From Rhodothermales bacterium (GTDB lineage: Bacteria > Bacteroidota > Rhodothermia > Rhodothermales > Bin80): a DNA stretch of 64,000 nucleotides. The translations under genes and the position numbers were made by a program. Position 1 is the stretch's first letter. Each line of letters starts with the position of its first letter. The stretch lies in NCBI GenBank assembly GCA_022822185.1, contig JAJECE010000050.1:85129-149128 (forward strand). Direction: 5' to 3'. Below are positions 35,307-44,892 of the stretch, piece after piece. The notes under the pieces were generated by a model that saw only the letters and a program-made list of their open reading frames with translations, did not search any database and was not told the DNA's origin.

Positions 35307-35543
35307 TTATCCGCTCTTTTTCGTGAGATACTCTATGGCATCTCCAACGGTGGCAATCTTTTCAGCATCCTCATCCGGGATACTAATGTCGAATTCTTTC
35401 TCGAATTCCATGATCAATTCAACCGTGTCAAGCGAATCCGCCCCTAAATCATCCGAGAAAGAAGCCTCGGGGGTAATTCCATCCTCGGCAACCCCCAACT
35501 GATCCACCACAATTGCCTTGACCTTATCTGCAAGTTCTGACAT
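35307..35543 (-). CDS. acpP: Acyl carrier protein
   Basis: 78 residues, acidic and four-helical. The phosphopantetheine site is S37 in the motif [18 protein letters not shown] (first 18 residues of helix II). The protein carries growing acyl chains as thioesters in type II fatty acid synthesis and hands them to FabF, encoded immediately downstream. Initiation at the ATG at 35543 gives the standard [12 protein letters not shown] start. Confidence 0.97.
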   Translation of the reverse strand: MSELADKVKAIVVDQLGVAEDGITPEASFSDDLGADSLDTVELIMEFEKEFDISIPDEDAEKIATVGDAIEYLTKKSG

Positions 35544-35658
35544 AATTATCTGATTAGTAGCTTATTTGAAGAAACCGCAGCGATTATTCGCGCGGCAAAG
35601 GACAACTAAATTACGGCAAATTCATACAACTTTCCCTAAAGTGCCTGAATTTCACCGT

Positions 35659-35710
35659 AAACAGGGGAGTTGAACCAACAAGAACCGCAACCGGTTCAAT
35701 GCCCCTGTTT
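35659..35710 (+). promoter_or_regulatory. Long stem-loop in the metK leader
   Basis: AAACAGGGG (35659-35667) pairs with 35702-35710, and inside it TTGAACC (35670-35676) pairs with GGTTCAA (35693-35699), giving a two-part stem with a 16-base loop (35677-35692). It ends 15 bp before the metK start, where it could hide the initiation region. It does not match the SAM riboswitch consensus sequences that I know. A leader-level control of metK is an inference. Confidence 0.5.
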
Positions 35711-35725
35711 GATTCTATTTAGCTT

Positions 35726-36928
35726 ATGTCCAATTACTTATTCACATCTGAGTCTGTGTCGGAGGGACACCCTGATAAGGTTGCCGATCAGATTTCAGAC
35801 GCAATCCTGGATGCATACTTAGCCCAGGACCCCGACAGCCGCGTGGCCGTTGAGACGATGGTGACCACCGATATTGTGATCCTCGCCGGAGAGGTTCGAT
35901 CGAAAGCTGACATTTACTATGAATCCATCGTCCGTGGGGTCGTCCGGGATATCGGTTATATATACCCTGATCTTCGTTTTTGTGCAGATACCCTTAAGGT
36001 AATTAATCTTGTTCACGATCAGAGTGGTGATATTGCTCAGGGAGTGGACGCGGATGCTTCTAGCGGGAAACCTCAGGGGGCCGGCGATCAGGGGATGATG
36101 TTCGGGTTTGCCTGTAAGGAGGTTGAAGAAGACGGCCAGGGGAATTCGGTGCTGATGCCCATGCCGCTCTACTATGCACATGGACTGGTGAGAGAATTGG
36201 CACGCATTCGAAAGAATGAATCCATCATGCCCTATCTGCGCCCGGATTCCAAAAGCCAGGTCACCGTTGAGTATGGCCAGACCGGGCGAACCCCCAAAAG
36301 AATTGACACTATCGTGATTGCAACCCAGCATGATGCAGGCGTAGAGCGGGATCAGATCAAACAGGATCTGAACGATCATCTTCTGCCGCGTGTGATTGCT
36401 GACGATCTGCGGGATGGCGAAACCAAACTTATCGTGAACAAGACCGGCCAGTTTATTGCGGGCGGCCCGCACGCCGATGCGGGACTCACCGGACGCAAAA
36501 TCATTGTGGACACGTACGGCGGCCGGGGAGCACACGGCGGCGGTGCCTTCAGTGGCAAAGATCCCTCGAAAGTTGATCGATCTGCTGCCTATGCCGCACG
36601 GCATGTCGCCAAGAATCTGGTGGCCGCCGATCTAGCCGATATGGTCGAAATTCAATTTGCCTATGTCATTGGCAGAGCGGATCCCGTATCCATCTTTGTT
36701 GACTCGTTCGGTACGGCCAAACATGGGTTATGTGATCATGATCTGTCCAAAATCGTAGAAAGCACATTTGATCTGAGACCCGAGGGCATCATCAATCACC
36801 TCGGACTCAAAAAACCAATCTATCAGCAGACTGCTGCTTATGGCCATTTCGGGCGCATTCACCTCCCCTGGGAGCAATTAGATGCCGTAGAAAAATTGCA
36901 GAGATATGCAGGGTTGCATTCAGGCTAA
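35726..36928 (+). CDS. metK: S-adenosylmethionine synthase
   Basis: 400 residues. The three MetK parts are clear: FTSESVSEGHPDKVADQISDA at the start, the ATP-binding GAGDQGMMFGFA loop, and the P-loop-like GGRGAHGGGAFSGKD. It makes AdoMet from methionine and ATP in the cytoplasm. A long stem-loop stands directly upstream. Downstream, 16 bp after the stop, begins a secreted peptidase gene, then ahcY; the two AdoMet-cycle genes therefore flank an unrelated exported protein. ATG at 35726. Confidence 0.97.
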   Translation: MSNYLFTSESVSEGHPDKVADQISDAILDAYLAQDPDSRVAVETMVTTDIVILAGEVRSKADIYYESIVRGVVRDIGYIYPDLRFCADTLKVINLVHDQSGDIAQGVDADASSGKPQGAGDQGMMFGFACKEVEEDGQGNSVLMPMPLYYAHGLVRELARIRKNESIMPYLRPDSKSQVTVEYGQTGRTPKRIDTIVIATQHDAGVERDQIKQDLNDHLLPRVIADDLRDGETKLIVNKTGQFIAGGPHADAGLTGRKIIVDTYGGRGAHGGGAFSGKDPSKVDRSAAYAARHVAKNLVAADLADMVEIQFAYVIGRADPVSIFVDSFGTAKHGLCDHDLSKIVESTFDLRPEGIINHLGLKKPIYQQTAAYGHFGRIHLPWEQLDAVEKLQRYAGLHSG

Positions 36929-36944
36929 TGACTAAATATTCTGC

Positions 36945-39900
36945 ATGATACGCTCATCCATCACCACACTGCTGACCTTGTTTTGTGTGGTGACAACTGT
37001 TGCGCAGGATCATCGTCTGGAAGCCGTCCAGTCACTTCCAGAGGCTTCCCGCAGTTTGGTTGCGGAGTTGAATATCTGGACGGACTTTTCCACAACCCAG
37101 ACAGCAAACGGGCGGATTGATAACGAACTGGGCATCCTGCGGGCCGCCTACCGACTAAGTCTGGATATGACTCCAGAGTCCACGCTGGAGGCTACTGTAA
37201 GGTCATGGCTCACACGGGATGGGGAGGACTTCGGGATTGGTGCGCCGGAGGCGCTGCAGCTGGTGCAGGAAAAAGAGACCTATGGAGCCCATCACCTGAC
37301 CTTTCAACAGACGCTGGCCGGTGTTCCGGTTTACGGCCGTTATGTACATGTAAATCTGAACCGGGCCGGATTGCCCGTGATGGCCATCAGCGGCTACGCC
37401 CCTCATCTGGAACGCGTGGATGCATTTCATTCTGTACCTGCGCTCAGCGCAGCACAGGCCGAATCTCTGGCACAGCGTGCCGTCTCCAGAGATGGAGCAA
37501 CCTCAACCCCTGCTGAACTTCTGGTCCTGCCCGGCCAGCCGCCGCGGCTGGTCTGGCGGACGGTTGCATGGCCGGACGATACCCCGGAAGAATGGGAAGT
37601 TCTCCTGGATGCCAATACCGGAGAGTTGATCCAATTACTGGATCAGCGCGTGCACTCGCACGCTCACCCGGATCCGCCCCCTTCTAAAGTAGATGGGGAG
37701 GGGCAGGTATGGCTGTATGATCCGCTGACCGCCTCCGGCGCGTCCTATGGAGGCGACTATGTCGACAACAATGATAAGAATAACGCAGCACTGTCTGCTC
37801 TGCTTCAGACCGTTACACTTCAAGATATTGAACGGGGCGGCGATGGAGACTACCGGCTGCGTGGACCGTGGGTGAGAATTACCGGTGAGGATGCGCCCGT
37901 AGAGAGTGATCCGACGGACTTTAAGTATACACGGGATAATCCGAATTTTGAGGCGGTTATGGTGTACTACTATATTGATATGAGCGAGCGTTATATCCAG
38001 TCTCTGGATGTAGGAAGATCTCCACCGTCCCGCCCGATATCCGCAGATCCCTATGCATTTTCGCAGGATAATTCCTATTACCTTCCGTCAAGGAGATCCC
38101 TGCACTTTGGATATGGCGGCGTGGACGATGCCGAGGATGCCGGCGTGATCCTGCACGAGTACGGCCATGCCATCATGCATCATCATCTTGGATTTAGTAC
38201 ACGTCCATTACAGGAATGGGGAGTTCTTGGTGAGGGGTTTGGCGATTATTGGGCGGTCTCTTACCGCCGGGATCTTATGGATCGTGGACTGGTTCCTGCA
38301 AGAGACTGGAAGCAGGTCTTCCCCTGGGATGGCGTTGCCTGGGGAGGGCGCCGCGTCGACGGGAATCATGACTACGATGTGATCCAGCGGGACTGCAGAG
38401 GCACATGCAATATCTATACCTACGGACGAACCTGGGCGAGCCTGATGATGAAACTGTGGGAACGAATTGGCCGTGAGAATGCGGACCGTCTGCATCTGGC
38501 CGGGTTTTCATATCTGGAGCCCAGTAATTTCAAGCTTCCCGACATGGTTGAAGCAATCATAATGGCCGACGAAGCACTGAATAACGGACAATATACTGCC
38601 GACATTTATGACATCTTTGAACCCAAAGGATTTATTGAGTCCCCGGATGGGATTCCCGCCATTACCCACACTCCCCCGGATTGGCATATGGATCTCACGC
38701 TTCCCCTGAAACTTGAGGCGGATATTGAAGCGGCCGAGTTTTCGATTACCAGCGCGGATCTCCATTACCGCCTGGATTCGGGAGAGTTTGAAATAAAAGC
38801 ATTAACGCACGAGGGGGGCACCAAATGGAGCACCGAACTCATGTTTCCTGCATCGGCCGCGCTTCTGGAGTACTATTTTCGGGCTTCAACGGAAGTGGCA
38901 GCGGTGACCCAGCCGCGATCCGCGCCTGAAGACCTCTGGTCCGTACGTTTAGGTCCGGATACCCAGGCCCCAGCGATCACCTACACGCCTGTAATGCATG
39001 TAGTGCCGGAGGAAGTTCGGGACCCGCTCTCCATCCAGGTAACCGATGATAATGCCGTGTCCCGGGTTACACTTGCCTATACGATCCATGACCCAAGGCA
39101 GGAAAGAACGACTTCCGGCACGCTTGAATTGCAGCGCTCAGGTAGCAGCACCTATACCCTGAAGATGCCATTTCCTGATGTTCCTGAAAGTGCCTTGCCG
39201 GGGGTATGGGTAGAGTATCGAATTATAGCATATGATGTTGCAGATCCGCCAAACAGGGCAGTATTTCCATCTTTGGAAGCACCGCAGTTGCGACTGGATG
39301 TGATCCCCGGCCCTGAGCAGCTTGGCGTATGGAATCCTGAAGATTGGCCAAATTTGGGCGATGGCGAGTGGGCCCCCAGAGAGGATGGGTTCGGATATGA
39401 TGGGATGCTCTGGGTGACGGTGCCTGATGGGCCGTATAGTGACAAACCCGCGCAGAGTGTACTCTCTTTCCCCGAGGTCAATGTGGCCGGACACCCTGAT
39501 GCGCATCTGGAATTCTGGCACTGGCATGACTTTGAGCACTCGAATGTTCCCAGGCCAGGAGAGGCGGGCGGTATTCTTTATGATGGCGGACAGATTCAGT
39601 TTTCAACGGATGGCGGGCAGTCCTGGAGCGTTGCTAAGCCGCAGTGGGGCTATAACGGGGACATTGAATCCACGCTCTCGAATCCGCTGTCGGGGACCCG
39701 TGCCTTCGGAGGGTCCAGTTTTGGCTGGCGCCGGGTCCGTGTACCTCTGCCGGATGCACCTGCAGGTGCTTACCGCTTTGAAGTCCATACACGGCTTGCG
39801 TTTGGAACTGGAACCGGGAACTCAAATGCCACCACGGACAATTATGCAGGATGGGCCGTTCGGGATATACGTGTATTTACCGATCCGCCGGTGGAGACAA

Positions 39901-40973
39901 CCCCGCCTGTGGTCCACCGTGCTCCGCTTGCGCACCAGTTTATCCCTCCCGGTAAAACAACAAGCACCATGCAGGTCGCTGCATCCGACGATACGGGGAT
40001 TGAATCGGTTCGTCTTTATCTATACAGATCCGATCAGGTACAACTGCCGTTTCTGGGAGATTATCGGCTCAATCCGCTGTGGACGAACCCGGACTGGTTC
40101 CGTGCATCCATTCCCATACCGGATCTTCCGCCGGGTGCAGAGTTGGGCTACTACATCATGGTCCGAGACTTTGACAGTAATCTTCGCATTCTTGGCGAAG
40201 AGCCACCAGGAGAACTTCTTAAACTGTATGCCCCTTCTCGTACCCCGCAAACGGCATTGACCAATGGCCGCCTTAACGGTACATGGACGGATTCCGAAGA
40301 GGGTTATCTTGCGCGAACCAACACGTCTGAACGGCAATCGTCCCTCGTATTGGCACCCGCCTATTTTGCGGATCGTCCAGCACGAACGATGCTGCGCCTG
40401 CGTCACGCCTATCAGCTGAGTGAAGAAAGCCTGGGGCAGATAAGCGTAACCGAGGATGGTGGCGGAACATGGAATGCGTTGGTAGCCGGCATCGGTTATT
40501 CTGACATACACCAGTCGGGCACAGATATATTTTTCGGGAATTCTCCCGAAGTCGTTGAGTCCTGGTTTGATCTTACATCCCTGCAGCAGCCCTATCAGTT
40601 GCGTCTGGATTTAATTCGGGGGAGACAGCAGAGAGCAGATGGGTTCTGGCAGATTTTCAGTGCAGAGTACTACCACTTAGAACGAGATACACCGGCGATT
40701 CCTTCTCCTGAAGATCTTGTACTCTATCCAAACTTCCCGAATCCATTCACCGGCGAGACGACCATTAATTATATCCTCCCGGAAGCCGCAGATGTGCGGA
40801 TTACGGTCTATAATCTTCTGGGGCAGAATATCCGGAATGTGACGGACCGGAGGCATGAGGCGGGAGGGTATGCAATTAACTTAAACCTACATGGCTTTGC
40901 ACCCGGTGTATACTGGATCCGGATGCAGGCCGGTAATAAACTTCTGCAGCAGTCGATCACGCTTGTGCGTTAA
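36945..40973 (+). CDS. Secreted zinc metallopeptidase (fungalysin/thermolysin type) with T9SS sorting domain
   Basis: 1342 residues. A signal peptide (ending VAQ, about residue 21) precedes an FTP-type propeptide at about 60-235 (HHLTFQQTLAGVPVYGRYVHV, EEWEVLLDANTGELI). The catalytic domain has HEYGH at 404-408 and the third ligand E430 in LGEGFGDYW, so zinc binding is complete. Then follow beta-sandwich modules (about 640-800 and 960-1080, each beginning TPPVVH- or QAPAITYTP-like) and, from about 1255, a type A T9SS signal (LYPNFPNPFTGETTINYIL). It is expected to be secreted, matured by removal of the propeptide, and to degrade extracellular protein. The metK stop is 16 bp upstream. Confidence 0.9.
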   Translation: MIRSSITTLLTLFCVVTTVAQDHRLEAVQSLPEASRSLVAELNIWTDFSTTQTANGRIDNELGILRAAYRLSLDMTPESTLEATVRSWLTRDGEDFGIGAPEALQLVQEKETYGAHHLTFQQTLAGVPVYGRYVHVNLNRAGLPVMAISGYAPHLERVDAFHSVPALSAAQAESLAQRAVSRDGATSTPAELLVLPGQPPRLVWRTVAWPDDTPEEWEVLLDANTGELIQLLDQRVHSHAHPDPPPSKVDGEGQVWLYDPLTASGASYGGDYVDNNDKNNAALSALLQTVTLQDIERGGDGDYRLRGPWVRITGEDAPVESDPTDFKYTRDNPNFEAVMVYYYIDMSERYIQSLDVGRSPPSRPISADPYAFSQDNSYYLPSRRSLHFGYGGVDDAEDAGVILHEYGHAIMHHHLGFSTRPLQEWGVLGEGFGDYWAVSYRRDLMDRGLVPARDWKQVFPWDGVAWGGRRVDGNHDYDVIQRDCRGTCNIYTYGRTWASLMMKLWERIGRENADRLHLAGFSYLEPSNFKLPDMVEAIIMADEALNNGQYTADIYDIFEPKGFIESPDGIPAITHTPPDWHMDLTLPLKLEADIEAAEFSITSADLHYRLDSGEFEIKALTHEGGTKWSTELMFPASAALLEYYFRASTEVAAVTQPRSAPEDLWSVRLGPDTQAPAITYTPVMHVVPEEVRDPLSIQVTDDNAVSRVTLAYTIHDPRQERTTSGTLELQRSGSSTYTLKMPFPDVPESALPGVWVEYRIIAYDVADPPNRAVFPSLEAPQLRLDVIPGPEQLGVWNPEDWPNLGDGEWAPREDGFGYDGMLWVTVPDGPYSDKPAQSVLSFPEVNVAGHPDAHLEFWHWHDFEHSNVPRPGEAGGILYDGGQIQFSTDGGQSWSVAKPQWGYNGDIESTLSNPLSGTRAFGGSSFGWRRVRVPLPDAPAGAYRFEVHTRLAFGTGTGNSNATTDNYAGWAVRDIRVFTDPPVETTPPVVHRAPLAHQFIPPGKTTSTMQVAASDDTGIESVRLYLYRSDQVQLPFLGDYRLNPLWTNPDWFRASIPIPDLPPGAELGYYIMVRDFDSNLRILGEEPPGELLKLYAPSRTPQTALTNGRLNGTWTDSEEGYLARTNTSERQSSLVLAPAYFADRPARTMLRLRHAYQLSEESLGQISVTEDGGGTWNALVAGIGYSDIHQSGTDIFFGNSPEVVESWFDLTSLQQPYQLRLDLIRGRQQRADGFWQIFSAEYYHLERDTPAIPSPEDLVLYPNFPNPFTGETTINYILPEAADVRITVYNLLGQNIRNVTDRRHEAGGYAINLNLHGFAPGVYWIRMQAGNKLLQQSITLVR

Positions 40974-41034
40974 ACGAACGGAAGGGAACGATGCGGGTTT
41001 GAACGCTGCCAACTTATTTTAATCAAATTAATCC

Positions 41035-42312
41035 ATGGATCATTTGGAGGGAAAGTACAAAGTGCGTGACCTCAGCCTTGCTGACAACGGTCGTATGCGA
41101 ATTGAATGGGCGGAAAGCCGGATGCCCGTGCTGATGCGTCTGCGTAAGCAATATGCAGATATTCAGCCGTTCAAGGGGTACAAGATCACCGGCTGTCTGC
41201 ATGTCACCAAAGAGACCGCTGTGCTCATTGAAACTCTGGCCACCTGCGGCGCCGAAGTTTCATGGAGCGGATGCAACCCCCTTTCAACGAATGATGAGGT
41301 GGCTGCCGCGCTGGCGCTTGGTGGAATTGAAATCTATGCATGGTACGGGCAGGATGTTGAGGGCTTCTACTGGAGCATTGACCGGACCATTGACAAAGCT
41401 CCAGACACCACATTGGATGATGGGGCGGATCTGATTTTCACGATCCATAAGCGGTTTCCACATCTTGCGGATCATATCATTGGCGGGAGCGAGGAAACCA
41501 CCACCGGTGTGCAGCGGCTGCGCGCAATGGCAGACGATGGGAAACTCCTTTATCCGGTGTATGCTGTGAACGATACGGAAACCAAATGGGACTTTGACAA
41601 TGTCTACGGAACCGGGCAGTCCACACTGGACGGGATCCTGCGTGCCAGCAGCGTGCTTCTTGCCGGAAAGAATCTGGTCGTAGCGGGCTATGGACACTGC
41701 GGCCGGGGCGTTGCCATTAGGGGACGCGGAATGGGGGCCAATGTGATCGTGACCGAAGTGCGCCCTGCAGCGGCCCTCAAGGCAACTCTGGACGGGATGC
41801 GTGTCATGCCCATGGAGGAGGCCGCCCGTATCGGGGATGTATTTGTAACGGCAACCGGGATGAAAGATGTGATTCGAGGATCGCACTTTGACTTGATGAA
41901 GGATGGAGCCATTGTTTGTAATACAGGGCACTACGATGTTGAGTTAAACCTGATTGAACTCTCCGAAATCGCAACCGCAAAACGGGATATCCGCCCCAAT
42001 AACCGTGAGTATACGCGATCAGACGGAGTCAGAATTTATGTGCTGGCAGACGGGCGGCTGGTCAACCTTGCGGCAGCAGAGGGGCATCCCTCCGAAGTAA
42101 TGGACATGAGTTTTGCCAACCAGTTTATGGCCCACCTGGGACTGATTCAGGCCAAAGAAAGCGGGGAGGAACTGCCACGCAGGGTGATTGACCTGCCTGC
42201 CTCGGTCGATGAAGAGATTGCCCGCCTGAAACTGGATACAATGGGCCTCAGGATTGACACCCTGACCCTGGAGCAAGAGAGGTATGCGAGTGATTACTCG
42301 GCGGGCACTTAG
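41035..42312 (+). CDS. ahcY: Adenosylhomocysteinase
   Basis: 425 residues, a bacterial length without the insertion loop of some families. Landmarks are [18 protein letters not shown], the NAD-binding [21 protein letters not shown] and GHYDVELNL, with the ending DYSAGT at the dimer tail. It splits S-adenosylhomocysteine, the by-product of methyl transfer, into adenosine and homocysteine, and so complements MetK in the same neighbourhood. The stop overlaps the convergent ferredoxin gene by 4 bp. ATG at 41035, 61 bp after the peptidase stop. Confidence 0.96.
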   Translation: MDHLEGKYKVRDLSLADNGRMRIEWAESRMPVLMRLRKQYADIQPFKGYKITGCLHVTKETAVLIETLATCGAEVSWSGCNPLSTNDEVAAALALGGIEIYAWYGQDVEGFYWSIDRTIDKAPDTTLDDGADLIFTIHKRFPHLADHIIGGSEETTTGVQRLRAMADDGKLLYPVYAVNDTETKWDFDNVYGTGQSTLDGILRASSVLLAGKNLVVAGYGHCGRGVAIRGRGMGANVIVTEVRPAAALKATLDGMRVMPMEEAARIGDVFVTATGMKDVIRGSHFDLMKDGAIVCNTGHYDVELNLIELSEIATAKRDIRPNNREYTRSDGVRIYVLADGRLVNLAAAEGHPSEVMDMSFANQFMAHLGLIQAKESGEELPRRVIDLPASVDEEIARLKLDTMGLRIDTLTLEQERYASDYSAGT

Positions 42313-42653
42313 ACATCCCACTCCAGAATGTCCTCTTCGGATTTTTCTTTGGTTTTCCACTCCTCCGCATCAGGCAGTGGGTCTTTGCGCTCAATGATAT
42401 TGTAGTCCTGCTCCTGCCATTTTTCTGCAAGGTAGGTGTTCCAGTCGGCGTAGTGCGCCCACTTTTCAGGCACCTCGTCATCTGGATAGATGGCCTCTAC
42501 CGGACACACCGGTACGCATGCATTGCAATCAATGCACTCATCAGGATGGATAACCAGAAAGTTTGGACCTTCATAAAAACAATCTACAGGGCATACCTCT
42601 ACGCAGTCGGTATGCTTACAATTAATACACGGTTCGGTAACGATGTACGGCAT
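42309..42653 (-). CDS. fdxA: 7Fe/8Fe ferredoxin
   Basis: 114 residues. The first 60 carry nine cysteines (C9, C12, C17, C21, C25, C40, C43, C46, C50) arranged as in FdxA, where one cluster is [3Fe-4S] and the other [4Fe-4S]. The rest (about 60-114) is a charged tail with [15 protein letters not shown], typical of the FdxA family of Bacteroidota and Proteobacteria. It is a soluble low-potential electron carrier. No obvious partner lies next to it. The 3' end overlaps ahcY by 4 bp in convergent orientation. Confidence 0.92.
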   Translation of the reverse strand: MPYIVTEPCINCKHTDCVEVCPVDCFYEGPNFLVIHPDECIDCNACVPVCPVEAIYPDDEVPEKWAHYADWNTYLAEKWQEQDYNIIERKDPLPDAEEWKTKEKSEEDILEWDV

Positions 42654-42764
42654 GTTTCAAAAATGATTTCGCTTGGAGATAAATATAGAACAGTGGATCT
42701 GACTCACCTTGAAGATAGGCCAAACCCCCGCTTTTACCCATTGAATCCCTGATTGGTCCAATCT

Positions 42765-43910
42765 ATGATTAACACCCACCAAGTGCTATCGGATCTGTGT
42801 TTCCAGATGAGGGCATTTTCTTCTGTCGCTCTGGACACCGAGTTTATATCCGGCAAACATCCTGAAACGGTTTTATCTATTGTACAGGTGGGGTTCAGCA
42901 GCGGGGAAGCCTACCTCATTGATGTGCTGGCTTTTGATGATTTACGCCCGTTGAAGCCTGTTCTGGAGGACACAGCGATTGTCAAGATCCTGCATGATGC
43001 AAGTCAGGATCTTGGACTGATTGCAAGCGCAACGGGCGCAACGCCGAGAAATGTTTTTGATGTCAAACTTGCCGCCCGCCTCCTTGGGGCAGGAAAAAAC
43101 TATTCGCTGTCTGAACTGGTGCAGAATTTCTGTGGCATTCATCTATCAAAAAGTCAGCAGCGATCCAACTGGTTACGCCGTCCCCTTTCTCCGGCCCAGT
43201 TCAAGTATGCGAAAAAGGATGTTCTCTACCTGCATCAGATCCGCGAATCTTTGCTCTCTCGCGCAGTGAAGATGCGGCGCACTTCCTGGCTCGAGGAAGA
43301 GATGGAGATCTTTAATGATCCGGCCGGCTACCGGCCTTCGACCCCTGCCGAGCGGCTCCTGAGTGCTCCCGGCACGCTCAAATTTACTCCGCAGCAGTGC
43401 GCTGTACTCGCTGCGGTTGCGGACTGGCGCACGAACACCGCGCTGAAGACTGGCATGCTGCCAAAGCATTTTCTGCGGGATAAAGAAATTTTGCAGTTAA
43501 CAAAGAGGCGATGTAAAAAACCTGACTGTGTCCGAAGAGCCTGTCCGTCTTTACCGCGCCGCCATGAGATTAAACTTGCGAAGGTGATCAAAGAGGCGAT
43601 GAATACGCCGACTAGTGCATGTCCTGTCCCGCTTGCCCGGTACCCGCTCACCGATGCGGAATCCGCTCAGGTGCATCTTTTGCTGGCAGTCGTTGCCAGC
43701 CGGGCGTTTGAGTACGGGATTGAACCCGAGTTAATTGGGACGAATGCAAGTCTTAGAGATGTTGTCCAGACCCCGGAAAAGCCATCGAATCTATTAAAAG
43801 ACGGCTGGCGTAAGGATGTCGCAGGTCGGGAGTTGATTGAGATTCTGCAGGGCAAATCGTCTGTGTCCTTGCAGGACGGAGCCGTCAAGATTCACCGACT
43901 TCCGGAATAA
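42765..43910 (+). CDS. rnd: Ribonuclease D
   Basis: 381 residues from the ATG at 42765. The DEDD exonuclease core is at about 5-180 (ALDTEFISG with D24 and E26, LHDASQDLGL, FDVKLAARLLG, YAKKDVLYL), followed by one or two HRDC-like helical domains (for example VLAAVADWRTNTA and KLAKVIKEAM) for RNA binding. It trims the 3' ends of tRNA precursors and other small RNAs. A TTG at 42753 would add four residues and was not used. The 3' end overlaps the convergent Nudix gene by 26 bp. Confidence 0.9.
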   Translation: MINTHQVLSDLCFQMRAFSSVALDTEFISGKHPETVLSIVQVGFSSGEAYLIDVLAFDDLRPLKPVLEDTAIVKILHDASQDLGLIASATGATPRNVFDVKLAARLLGAGKNYSLSELVQNFCGIHLSKSQQRSNWLRRPLSPAQFKYAKKDVLYLHQIRESLLSRAVKMRRTSWLEEEMEIFNDPAGYRPSTPAERLLSAPGTLKFTPQQCAVLAAVADWRTNTALKTGMLPKHFLRDKEILQLTKRRCKKPDCVRRACPSLPRRHEIKLAKVIKEAMNTPTSACPVPLARYPLTDAESAQVHLLLAVVASRAFEYGIEPELIGTNASLRDVVQTPEKPSNLLKDGWRKDVAGRELIEILQGKSSVSLQDGAVKIHRLPE

Positions 43911-44520
43911 CAGACCTCAGGTCAGCCAGAAGATTGCGCAGGGCCGGGTAGTCTATGTTCAGCTCTGCCTGCGGATAAGGAACCCAGAAGACTGCATCAA
44001 TCCCCTCTTCCAATGCAGGCACAAACTGCGTGGACTCGGATGTAAACGCATACCAATAGGTTGTCTTTACCTCAAAGAAGCCTGCCCGGCGGTATCCGTG
44101 CACGGTTGTTCCCAGCAACTTTCCCTGAACTAAATCATCGATCCCTGTCTCTTCCTGCAATTCCCGTACCGCGCAATGGGCGATGGATTCACCGGGGTCA
44201 AGTTTTCCCTTGGGGAGGTCCAGAACTCCGTGCCGCCGGATGCAAAGAAGTTCATCTGTAGTCCGGTGGAGGATGATCCCGCCGGCAGCAATCACTGAAC
44301 GGGGTGGAGCATAGGGATCTAAATTCATGATTGCGTTCGGGGGAATGCATTCCGAGTAGTATGCGGAACCAATCCGCCTGAGATGGATGAGAGCATTCCG
44401 ATCCATCACCAGAACCGCCTCAGTCTCTAGTTGCCGGGCTTCGTTTAAATTTCCCAGTAACAACCCGCCCTTTGCAATAGACGGGATCTCATTCAGGTTA
44501 CATGTACAGTAGAGGAACAC
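43885..44520 (-). CDS. Nudix hydrolase with N-terminal extension
   Basis: 211 residues from a GTG. The Nudix box is intact at about 107-129 (GKLDPGESIAHCAVRELQEE plus TGI). The substrate is a nucleoside diphosphate linked to another group, and the type cannot be told from the sequence. The first about 80 residues (NEIPSIAKGGLLLGNLN, VLVMDRNALIHLRRIG, YYSECIPPNAIM) are extra to a plain Nudix fold and I do not recognise them with confidence. The 3' end overlaps rnd by 26 bp. No ATG fits ahead of the conserved part. Confidence 0.82.
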   Translation of the reverse strand: MFLYCTCNLNEIPSIAKGGLLLGNLNEARQLETEAVLVMDRNALIHLRRIGSAYYSECIPPNAIMNLDPYAPPRSVIAAGGIILHRTTDELLCIRRHGVLDLPKGKLDPGESIAHCAVRELQEETGIDDLVQGKLLGTTVHGYRRAGFFEVKTTYWYAFTSESTQFVPALEEGIDAVFWVPYPQAELNIDYPALRNLLADLRSVIPEVGES

Positions 44521-44892
44521 TTATACGGGAGAATTAAGATGGGTGGTTGAGGGAATACTGGATCGGTTCAAAGATAACGCTCCAGATGATTACGCAGCTG
44601 CAGCCGGATGTCGGAGCCCCCCGGAGGATCTTCGATATGAACCCGTTTAACCGGATTTCTTCTATGTAGATGGACATTCATGACAATGACGGTGAAACAC
44701 ATCAGATACACAGAACAAATGGGACAGATTCCATTGTCTTCCCAGATCCAGCGGAAATTCAGTCGCCCCAGCCAGTTCCTCCAGTTCGGAGGTTATTCTA
44801 CAAAATGGAACAAGACGGCCTCTTATTCTATTTTAAGCTTAAAAATGGAATAAGAATGCAAAATCCGTCATGGCCAAATTGAGGCATCCTTC
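44521..44892. other. Upstream region of fic, about 370 bp
   Basis: No gene is supported here, although a 70-codon frame at 44670-44882 is open. The region's main content is the operator array at 44793-44853. The promoter of the divergent Nudix gene should lie near 44530-44600. Confidence 0.55.
44793..44853 (+). promoter_or_regulatory. Four half-site operator array upstream of fic
   Basis: Two copies of TTATTCTA (44793-44800, 44823-44830) alternate with two of TGGAAYAA (TGGAACAA at 44806-44813, TGGAATAA at 44846-44853), which are near complements. They make two imperfect palindromes with gaps of 5 and 15 bp, the second centred on AAGCTT. The array ends 39 bp before the fic ATG. The Fic protein ends in a winged-helix-like domain, so autoregulation is a plausible inference. 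Confidence 0.7.

Noticed and set aside
35659..35710. Known SAM riboswitch
   Set aside because: The stem-loop lacks the conserved cores of the SAM riboswitches that I know; only a generic leader structure is claimed.
35819..36604. 261-codon minus-strand ORF over metK
   Set aside because: Shadow of metK; the plus-strand protein is unmistakable.
39427..40260. 277-codon plus-strand ORF inside the metallopeptidase
   Set aside because: Another frame of a continuous 1342-residue gene with a proper C-terminal sorting domain.
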